Source: Funneliformis mosseae (Eukaryota; Glomeromycota; Glomeromycetes; Glomerales; Glomeraceae). From it: 16,066 nt of DNA. Every line of letters starts with the position of its first letter. Positions within the stretch are counted from its first letter, which is position 1. Positions 7,840 to 16,066 of the stretch are shown piece by piece. Location of the stretch: positions 1 to 16,066 of the forward strand of contig CAJVPP010002157.1 of NCBI GenBank assembly GCA_910592005.1, given 5' to 3'. Below the pieces are notes generated by a model. That model saw nothing but the letters and a program-made list of their open reading frames with translations, had not been told where the DNA came from and made no database searches. Position numbers and translations under genes: made by a program.

Positions 7840-9918
7840 ATATACAGTAACTAGGAAATTACAATGATTAGTTTATTCTTGTAAAAATCAATTATGGTAC
7901 AGATTTTCTAGAATTTAATGTCTAGGTTCTTCAATTCCAAACATTGATTCTTTAAAAATACAATTTCGCTTTCAAATAATAACGATGAAATCAGTAATAT
8001 TTTTATTTTACGTTGTTAGAATCACGTAACCATTTAAAAAAAATATATAATAAAAATAATTATGATACTTTTTTTTTAAAAAAAAAATAACATTAAACTT
8101 TGGCGTTATCGAAAGAAAGTCTTTTTAAGTCATAATAATATTTTTCAAAATGAGAAACTTAAAAACAGAGAGTTAAATTTGTGATACAGCAAATCCGACA
8201 CATTTTGTATGACGTGAAGTTCCTTCTATGATATCGACACTCATACCGTATCATCAAAATATATCAGGCCTAGAATCATGAAAAAAAAAAATTCAATTTG
8301 AGTAATAATGGTAAAGTATGTTTAATAGTTAAATATTAAACTTGAATAAAATACCTACCATTTTTAGATTTCTATATAGCTAGGTTTGTGACCAAATAAT
8401 TTTCTGAACTTTGGTCCTAAAAGCAACTTTAGTTTAGTGTTATAATATAACAAGATTTTTCAATACAACCGCTTCAAACGTTAAAAAGTCATTATAAAAT
8501 CCCAATATTCCCAAGGCTATTTCAATTATTTCAAAACATAATGTAATTTTCTTTTGGATATTTAAACAAAAAAATGTTTCTCGAGTTAATTTTTTTTTTT
8601 TTTTTTAAAAAATGTTTAATCCTTTGATCACTAATAAATAATTGTATGATTTTATCGCCTTTAAAGAAGGTAGAATCATCTAGCCGATTTTTTCATTTTT
8701 ACCAAGTATTCTGGGAATTTATTTTTATTTTTCACGCGCCTTAAATGTCACCTCGCAAGTGAAGTTAAAATTTAAAATTTTACTTGAATCAAATTGAGTT
8801 TGCAAGTGCACGATGGTTTCATATTTTCTTTCTCCTTTTTTTTTTTTTTTTTTTTTTATTATTAAAATATTTTAAACAAATTAAAAAAAGATCTTCGTTC
8901 TAAATTTCTAAATTTTAAAATGATTAAAAATGGTTCGCGTAAACTTTATAGAATGGCCACGTGCCTTGGATCATAGTGACCGTTATTAAAGGGCCACAAG
9001 GAAGGTACTGGAGTAACGACTTGTATTAATTACAATTTTTTGTACCTATTCATTCTCATTTGGTAACTTTCCCAAGTTTATGATAGATATAATAGTTCAT
9101 ATTCATCTTCTGATCGACATTAATATTTGTGGTAATCAAATCTCGTAAAAGGTATAGTATGATTTAAGAACAAAGAGTGGATTCCTACATTGTTTGGTAA
9201 ACAACCTCTGTTCATCTCATCTTTTTTTTTAAAAAAAAAAAATCTATTATTTTCTGAAGTTATGAAATAATGTCACGTATAATTTTGAAACAACATTATT
9301 TCTATGATTGGGAAATGGGAATGGGATTCGTAATTTGAATGGACGTTGGGACTCTTTTATAAACAATGGGTATGGCGTATAAATGTGATAATACATTCAG
9401 AATCATATAACAATTTATTTTAAAGCTTCTTCCAAAATAATTTTTTTGACGATCAAAAATTTTTTATAAAAAAAGGACAAAAAAAAAAAATTTTTCTTTG
9501 GTAAAAGACGAAACTTTTCGAAGATAATTTTGAAAATTTCGACGGATTCAAGTTAACAAAATTTGCAAAATTTGACGGTTTAACTTATTGATATCAGCAT
9601 GACAATCTCCTATTTGAGTAAGAGTTATTTAATTTTGAAAACCATGTAAACTTAGTAATGTTTTTTAATTGTTGAATTAACCAGTGATCAACTTTATTGT
9701 CAACTTTCTAACTCGACTAGAAAAGTATAATGAGAAAAACACGTCATATTTTTAAGAAGTTGAAGAAATTTTGTAAAGTCTTTGAAAAATATGTAATGTA
9801 ACCATTGATAAATCAAAAGATTTATATTGAATTCTAAATACACGTCACTAATATCGTAATTTGTTTACTTGAACTGTAATACATCAGTAAGTATGCTAAA
9901 ACAAGATTAATTCTTTGA
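7840..9918. other. Long intergenic region with homopolymer tracts
   Basis: No credible coding region. It contains T-run/A-run palindromes at 8069-8087 (T9A10) and 9222-9242 (T9A12), T17 at 8590-8606 and T22 at 8836-8857. TATAAA-like sites at about 9359 and 9379 resemble a core promoter, but no open reading frame begins within the next 500 bp. The 12-bp sequence AATTCTTTGACT is directly repeated at 9909-9920 and 9952-9963. Confidence 0.4.
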
Positions 9919-11016
9919 CTCTTAAGAACTTACCTTAGCTACTCATTTAATAATTCTTTGACTTTAGAATCTTTAAAGTTTATTTATCACTTTATAGATA
10001 TTTTCGCTTATTTCGTTGCTGAATTTTCTGAACAAGCTTTCCAAAGTCGTGCTTATGAGGATGAATTACACATTTTGGTCTCCCATTTGCAAACATGTCA
10101 AATGCTCCATGAGGCTACGTTCGTTTCTACATTTTTGAAACAAGCGCTTATAAGTCTCCTTATTGAATTTGAATTTAAGAAGTTTTCAAGAAATAATCTG
10201 AGTTGAGGTGGGCTACTTATCAAGGGAAGAATTAGCAACACGATCGTGATTGATTTTATAATTAGAAAGATATGAAAGATTGAAACTACGGACTTATGGC
10301 TTTTGGATTCATTAGATCGATAGACAGGATTGTTGTTTTATAACTTTAGTTGGATATGACTGAATAGATTTTTCAATTTTGTAGAACTCTAGCCAGATTA
10401 CGTGCAACAAAATGAGAATATTTATGGGCTGTACATTCACAAAATGCGCATTGTCAATGTCCAGATCATTGATTTTGAATTTATATTAAAACTCTTGAAA
10501 CACTCTGACAGCTTTAAGAGATGTTACGATGAGGTTTGTTTTCTGATTCCGATGAATTCATAATGTATTCTAGGTCAACATGCTTTGCTGATTCGCCCGC
10601 TCTTTTTAAATGTACGATATTATTCCTTATAGTGCTACTCTTATTAACAACATATTTGGTAATTCTCCCGATTTGGATAACTATTTTATAGGATTCGAAA
10701 ATTTTTTACTAGAAGTATATCTCCTTTCCTCGGAACTTAATTATCGCAGAGAACGTCTCTGGATTTTGCTGAAAATGCTAAGTTGACCGAGCTAATCCGG
10801 ACATATTGGGGATGCTAAAAGCTAGCATAGTATAAAGAATTCCTTGCTTACAAACATAACTTATGCGCTATCAATAACTGTGGTCCACATAAAAAGGTCA
10901 ATTGTATTGCATTGAGAAGCTTTCGCTCTTACCGGTATATCATTTTTATACACTTACGACCAAATGTCATTGTTTTATTAACATGCAATTTATTAATGTT
11001 AATTTTCCTTTTCACG
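9919..11016 (+). pseudogene. Decayed protein-coding stretch, family unknown
   Basis: One frame runs from 9919 to 10563 with five internal stops (10204, 10273, 10321, 10357, 10390) in 215 codons. The first part, including FSEQAFQSRAYEDELHIL and QTCQMLHEATFVSTFLKQAL, and the last, including NIYGLYIHKMRIVNVQIIDF, have mixed composition unlike translated A+T-rich noise. A shifted frame with ATG at 10610 continues for 58 codons to 10786 (NIFGNSPDLDNYFIG, LLSSELNYRRERL). The first frame then reopens at 10831-11016 for 62 codons (YKEFLAYKHNLCAINNCG). G+C content is higher here than in the flanks. I recognise no domain. An old host gene copy or a transposon protein are both possible; the number of stops argues against introns as the whole explanation. 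Confidence 0.4.
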
Positions 11017-11738
11017 TAAAAATTTCACATTTTTTGCGTCGGCTTACTATTTAGACATTCTATAGATTGTAATTATTTCTTGATTTATAGATAATTTAAA
11101 AATTGAGCACAGAATTGAATCTTTTAAACATGTTTATTAAGGAATCGAAGAGAATAAGAAAATTTTAAAGCGGATATTCTGTAGTAATAATGAGATGGTG
11201 TCGTTCAATTTGTAGTTTTGAAACACTTTTTTTTTTACGCGAATGAAAAGACTTAAAATTGTACATTAAAAATTTATCGGAATAAGTTAATTTTTCCACC
11301 AACGAAAAAAATTTAATTTTCAAAATTATTTTATTTCAAATGAAATGTTAAATGTTAAATAAAATCACTTGATTCTTTTATTAAAAGTTTTTTGGTACAG
11401 ACCATACAAAAATAAAAAGAAAGAAATATATACCTAGCCCCCAAACAAATATATACACACGCAAAACTTCTAAAAATAAGAAGAAAATTTCTTACCTAAG
11501 ATAGATCCAAATCAACTGACTAAATAAATAAATAAATTTCTTTTCCAGTGCCTTTCTCCTATTTAATTTCTGTAGCAAACATTAATTTTTTTTAAATCTA
11601 TTGTTCCTATTTATTACATTTTGCTAAATTAATTTCGTCTGTTTCATATAATTATATCCTGTGTTACTTTACTACTATTATATAATCATTAGCATCCTAT
11701 ATTATTGTATTGATAAAAAAAATATATATATATATTAT
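11017..11738. other. Intergenic region before the tandem array
   Basis: No gene seen. Contains a short AAAT-type microsatellite at about 11520-11537 and an (AT)n run just before 11739. CTAT- and TCCTAT-rich sequence from about 11600 may be a further, badly eroded copy of the repeat that follows. Confidence 0.4.
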
Positions 11739-12490
11739 ATAACTAATTAGATTTCTATTCAACGTTCTATTTAGCGTTCTATCTTTATCTGGTTTTTTTT
11801 GTCTCCTATGTAGCTAAAGATCCTATCTAATAATATATATAAATATATATATTTCTATCGTTTCTTCTATCTAGTGTTTCTCTACTCCCATATAATACCA
11901 GTTTCTATCTTTAGTGTTTGTATTAACTATAATAACTATCTATACCTATCTACGTTTAACGCACCAAATAATTATTATTTTCATTCTAGTATTAAAAAAA
12001 AAAAAATCGTATAACTAATTAAATTTCTATTAAACGTTCTATTTAGCGTTCTATCTTTATCCGGTATTTTTTTTGTCTCCTAATCTATCTAATAATATAT
12101 ATCTAGATTCTGTCTAATTTCTTCTTCTATTTAGTGTCATATCATATCAGTTTCTATCTTTAGTGTTTTTTAAATATGTATCAACTATATAATAACTATC
12201 TATACTTATCTTTCTAGTATTAAAAAAAAAAGATCGTATAACTAATATAATTTCTATTTCTATTTAGCATTCCATCTTTATCTGGTTTTTTATCTCCTAA
12301 TAGCTAAATATAATCTATCTAATAAAATAATTCTAGCTTCTGTCTAATTTCTTTCTGGCGTTACTTCTATCTAGTGTTTCTCTACTGCTATATTAAACCA
12401 GTTTTATAAATATGTATTAACTATCTAAACTTTAAAATATATACCTATCTACGTTTACGCGCCAAATAGTTATTATTTTTATCTCGTAAT
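11739..12490. repeat. Three-copy tandem array, units of about 227-272 bp
   Basis: Three units start with ATAACTAAT at 11739, 12011 and 12238. Each then shows, in the same order, TTTCTATT, a GTTCTATTTAGCGTTCTATC-like segment, a TTTATC(T/C)GG motif followed by T-runs, GTCTCCTA or a variant, CTATCTAATAA, a TTCT(A/G)TC... segment with (T/C)TAGTGT, and AACTATCTA. Units 1 and 3 share CTACGTTTA(A)CGC and GCCAAATA near their ends. The plus strand is pyrimidine-rich. Copies differ by many indels, so the array is not recent. No open frame spans it. Confidence 0.8.
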
Positions 12491-14524
12491 AAAAACTTTG
12501 GTTAGGAAATATTTAATATATATTTAAAACAGAAATAATTTTGGGTGTGTATATATCGTCTAGTTGAAAGTTGGAAGAGTTGAAAAAAACAGAGGTGTGA
12601 CATGGCGTGACAAATATTTTTGCGAGTCACATAATCGAACCACCCCCCTATTAATGGCAAATCCTCTTATCGAACCGGTTATTACTTATTTAAAAATTTT
12701 TAAATTTTTTTATTCATTAAATTATCATTTTTTTTTTAAAAAATATGATCCGCTATATATTTATTAAGATTTATAGTTTAAAGAATACAATTAAAGAAAT
12801 AACATAAATCTGCCTCCTGTAGCTCGATTTCAAACTTGTTTGAGCACTTTAAAAACCACCAAGTTTCCGGATCAAGATATACAAATAGAAATGTTAATAT
12901 TCCATCATCTTCCTCCTAAATAATTTATTATCCCTTTTAACCAATTGCTATAATTTATTTTAGTTTTATTTACATTCTCTAAAAAGATTTAAATGAAAAA
13001 TCTTTTAAATGATAATAATTAAATAAAATAAAAATGATAAATGATTCTATATAAATGTCTAATTAAGATTCTCAATTTCAAATTTTTAGCCACACCCTAA
13101 ATAGATAAACCCAATTACTAAATTCTAATAGAAGTTCTTCAAACTATAATATTTATGCTAAGATGTTAATCAATTAAGATTAAATAAACAGTTATCAAGT
13201 TTGAAAAAATACTACATAGGATTCTGCAGTCTTCAATATCAGAGATCACAAATACAAAAAAAAAGTTACCATTTAGAAAATAAAGGGAATAATCATTATA
13301 TAAATCTTGTTTATTCAAAATAAATATTTTTTATACTTACTTTATAAGTTAAAAATAAAACTAAAAAATACAAAAAAATATTTGAAAATAATAAAAAAAA
13401 AAAATATTTTAATAAAATAACATTATATAGATTAATTATAAAACATTTTACAGATAAGAAAATTAGAAAAATAAAAAAAAAAAGTTTAAATAGTAAGTTT
13501 TTTTTTATTCATAGGTTAAATTATTACTAATATTAAATAGATAAGATTTTATTTAAAAATTCTTAAATAAAATTTAATAAATAAGAATTTATATATTTTT
13601 TTATTAAATTATTTATAATCAAATTTATTTAAATTTATTTTTTCTTATTATTTATAATAATACTTTATAAATAAATTATTATTAATAATAATTTAATATA
13701 ATATATTATATAAATTACTAATTTTTTACAAATTAAACAATATTTTTAATAGTAAAATTATTAATATATTATATTAATAATTTATTAAATAAATACTAAT
13801 TATTATATATATAAATATTTATTAATACAGTATATATATAATTTAAAAATTTGAAAAATAAAGTTAGAAATAAAAAATAATTTAAAATAAATAAAATAGC
13901 TCTAATATAAATTAGTTAAAGTAATATAACTATAAAAAAACAAAGATAAAATATATAAAAATTTATATAATATAAATAAGAAATAAATATTCCTTAAACT
14001 ATAAAATGGGCAAATTTATCTGTAAAACTTTATAATTTAAAGAATAATAAAAAAGAATTTATAAAATTACTTATAAAATAAATAAAAAAAAGTATTATAA
14101 TAATAATATGAAAAAAATAAAGTAAATTTTAAGAAAGAAATATAAATTATTTACTATTAAAATTTAATATAATAAAATATATATTATATAATTAATAAAA
14201 AATTAAATTATTATATAAAAATAAGAATTTATAAATTTATATTTAATAGTTTAAAAATAATTCATTCATATAGTAAGTTTAATTATACATTAAAGTTTAT
14301 TTATAAAATTAATAAATCTAGTTTGGTTTAATTTATTTTAAAAAGACCAGTTGTTTATCTTTTTTAAACTAGATTAATTTATATCATTTAATTTTACCAG
14401 TCTAATATATTTTAAAATTTATTTTCTTTTAGTTTAAACTTATTTATAAAATTAGTTTAAGAATTAGTCTATAATATATTTAAAAAATAATATTTATTAT
14501 ATTTTACTTAATATATTAGATATA
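12491..14524. other. Extremely A+T-rich gene-free region
   Basis: No credible gene. A 67-codon frame at 12564 lacks an ATG start and any domain. Two copies of ATCGAACC (12634-12641 and 12669-12676) read GGTTCGAT on the minus strand, but no tRNA can be built around them. AAAAGATTT/AAATCTTTT (12982-12990/12998-13006) and AATCTAGTTT/AAACTAGATT (14315-14324/14366-14375) are small inverted repeats. From 13561 to 13860 I count only about 13 G or C bases in 300, an unusually extreme composition. Confidence 0.55.
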
Positions 14525-15175
14525 CAGTCAACTCTCTATAAATGCATCCTATATAAATGCACGCCCTTTTTAAATGCACTACTTAGCTCAGTTTCGAGTC
14601 AAAGAATTAGTGTTAAATGCACCTTCTTCTCTATACACTATGCAATAATTTTTCAATTTCGTATATATAAAATTTTTTATATAAATACAATCACGTGACT
14701 ATGTGATTATAATCTCGATCAGAATTATAAATTACCTAATAAAATAAAGTATAGATTAATCATAATGTAACTATAAATAATATAATATATCACGTTGTGT
14801 ATCACACTGCTATATATTATTATATAACGCGTTGCAGCTGCGGTAATGCTGTAATGTTGCAGTTTACACTTACATTCTAAGAAAGTTCAGAAGTCCAAGA
14901 GTCTAAGAATGCCATTCCTAAAAAAGGAAAAGGAAAAGGAAAGAGGGAAAGAAGAAAAGAAGTAAAGAGGAAATACAAAAAACTAAACTATATTAGCTTG
15001 GCATAGTTGATCATTTTAATTTTCGCATATATAATTAAAAGATAATAGGCGCAGTATTTCATAATGCGTATATATTCTCAGCCGATTATTCTATATTTTT
15101 CTATGAATATACTTCCTATATAAATGCACACTTTTGTTTAGTCCCAAGGGGGGTGTATTTATAGAGAGTTAACTG
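14525..15175. mobile_element. Non-autonomous pogo/Tigger-like DNA transposon, complete
   Basis: Left end CAGTCAACTCTCTATAAAT and right end, read inward on the minus strand, CAGTTAACTCTCTATAAAT: the first 25 bases of the two ends differ at three positions. TA lies immediately outside each end (14523-14524 and 15176-15177), the target duplication of the Tc1/mariner/pogo superfamily; both flanks are in fact TATA. AAATGCA boxes recur inside the left end at 14540, 14555 and 14572, with another at 14614; one copy of CCTATATAAATGCAC is repeated in direct orientation near the right end (15115-15129). At 651 bp it cannot encode a transposase, so it would depend on a related full-length element. A short lysine-rich frame (14881-15003) may be a leftover of that gene. 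Its G+C content is higher than that of its flanks. Confidence 0.8.
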
Positions 15176-15177
15176 TA

Positions 15178-15369
15178 TACACTATCTAGACAAAAGTAGC
15201 AGACCTCATATTTTAACTTAATTCTTGAAACTATATATAATAATTTGAGCTAAAAATTTAACATGTTAAAACTTATATTCTATATAAACAATAATGCAAT
15301 CATTATTTTATTTATAAATAAATTTCAAATATAATCAATAAAATAGAATTTATATTACTTTACATTATA
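15178..15369. other. A+T-rich spacer between transposon remnants
   Basis: Short stretch between the complete element and the Tc1-like transposase relic. It may contain the 5' end of the Tc1-like element, but I could not identify its terminal repeat. Confidence 0.35.
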
Positions 15370-15848
15370 TCTGATTTAACTGAAGTTAAACATAACCAAA
15401 TTATTGGCTTTTTTAAAAGTGATATTACAAAAGCATATATTATTAAAATATTCAGCTTATCTAAGACAATGGTTCTTTAAACTATTCAAGTCTTTTGTGA
15501 AGAAAAAAGTCTTAAAATATAACCACAAAGTGGTTACCTAAGACTTTTAAATGATGAAACTAAAAAACATTAAAAAAAATTGTTAAAACTAATAGTTACT
15601 AATTAGCTGAATAAATAAAAAATGAATTTCAAAAGAAAATTGAAAAGCAAGTTTTTATTAGGATTCTAAGATGATAATGCTTTATTTTATATTACTAAAA
15701 ATATTAATAATAGATTAAAATAAAAAAAATAAAAATTCTAGAAAATTGGCCAAATTAGTCACCTGACTTGAATCTTATCAAACATTTATAGTTAAAGCTA
15801 AAGAGACATATCAGAAAATATTGTAGAGTTGAGAATTCACAAAACTAA
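15370..15848 (+). pseudogene. Tc1/mariner transposase relic, internally deleted
   Basis: The N-terminal DNA-binding part reads SDLTEVKHNQIIGFFKSD from 15370, then KIFSLSKTMV, a stop, TIQVF and PQSGYLRLLNDETKKH: the paired helix-turn-helix pattern of Tc1 transposases. The catalytic part follows too soon: DDNALFYITKNI (from 15670), then in another frame ENWPN, stop, SPDLNLIKHL, stop, LKLKRHIRKY (15741-15812), the family's WPxQSPDLNPIEHLW block. About half of the usual 340 residues, including the first catalytic Asp, is missing. The last catalytic Glu is Lys (15780-15782). The distance from the second Asp (15673) to it is 107 bases, consistent with DD34E plus a small frameshift. Stops stand where Gln and Trp are expected. 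No product is possible. Confidence 0.85.
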
Positions 15849-15863
15849 TATTATATGATATTA

Positions 15864-16066
15864 CAGTCAACTCTTTCTACAACGAATTTTGATATAACGA
15901 ATTTTACAATACAACGGATTTTCAGTGTTGGATAGATTTTTAAATATAAAAAAACCCTTACTATACTGAATTTAGTAATTAAAAATTCATACTACGTTTA
16001 ACGAATTAAAGTTAGAAAAATTTATATATAAAATGACTCTCTTTATAACGAATTTTCTCTATAACG
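15864..16066 (+). mobile_element. Left end of a second pogo/Tigger-like element, cut by the window edge
   Basis: TA (15862-15863) is followed by CAGTCAACTCT, the same first 11 bases as the element at 14525. AACGAATTTT boxes follow at 15881 and 15896, with a variant at 15913 (AACGGATTTT), and further copies at 16000, 16047 and 16063 at the window end. ATAACGAA boxes are common in ends of pogo/Tigger-type elements. Whether the boxes after 16030 belong to the same end, or to a nested or neighbouring copy, cannot be decided here. No transposase sequence is visible before the window ends. Confidence 0.65.

Noticed and set aside
7802..7854. Helitron 3' end (hairpin followed by CTAG)
   Set aside because: The CTAG is 21 bases from the stem, further than usual, and no 5' TC end or Rep/helicase sequence is visible; kept only as one option.
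12625..12680. Two minus-strand GGTTCGAT words resembling pol III B boxes
   Set aside because: Flanking bases do not form a T stem, and no A box or acceptor stem lies at the right distance.
12564..12767. 67-codon plus-strand frame
   Set aside because: It opens at TTG, ends in Phe/Tyr-rich low-complexity sequence and has no motif.
1..16066. CRISPR array, bacterial operon or plasmid origin
   Set aside because: No regularly spaced identical repeats with unique spacers; gene structure, TATA/AATAAA signals and protein families are eukaryotic.

Overview
The window looks like nuclear DNA of an arbuscular mycorrhizal fungus, most likely Rhizophagus or a close Glomeromycotina relative. The reasons are very high A+T content, many decayed DNA transposons, a few isolated genes with eukaryotic features (TATA boxes, an AATAAA signal, a secretory leader with Kex2 sites), and an F-box/leucine-rich protein whose N-terminal wording (LPADCLNEIL, then SLHSCLLVNRLW, then ILWRDIW) I recognise from the greatly expanded F-box families of these fungi. 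The assignment rests on family recognition, not on a database search.

Layout. 1-2090 is extremely A+T-rich, with a three-copy diverged tandem repeat (about 905-1318) and no gene. 2445-4078 is an F-box/LRR gene with its own TATA box and poly(A) signal; one base appears to be missing inside the F-box near codon 15, so the ATG reading frame breaks. 4080-6540 is non-coding, with a more G+C-rich patch and hairpin at 4590-4728. 6545-6602 is a telomere-like array (CCCTAA on a 10-bp period). 6897-7235 (minus) encodes a 112-residue secreted, cysteine-rich protein with two Kex2-type sites and two tandem six-cysteine modules spaced like small hevein-type domains; its upstream region carries a duplicated 5'-flank motif. 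7345-9900 is intergenic, with a strong G+C-rich hairpin at 7802-7839. 9919-11016 holds a decayed coding-like stretch of unknown family. About 11739-12490 is a three-copy tandem array with units of 227-272 bp. 12490-14520 is again extremely A+T-rich.

The right end is transposon territory. A complete 651-bp non-autonomous element (14525-15175) has pogo/Tigger-style inverted ends and a TA target duplication. It is followed by an internally deleted, stop-ridden Tc1/mariner (DD34E) transposase (15370-15848), and then by the start of a second pogo-style element (15864 to the window end) whose subterminal repeats are spaced like those of the first.

Only two protein-coding genes are credible: the F-box gene and the secreted protein. 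Nothing shows that they act together. The picture is a gene-poor, transposon-rich compartment holding one member of an expanded intracellular adaptor family and one candidate secreted effector. I saw no rRNA, convincing tRNA, CRISPR array or operon.
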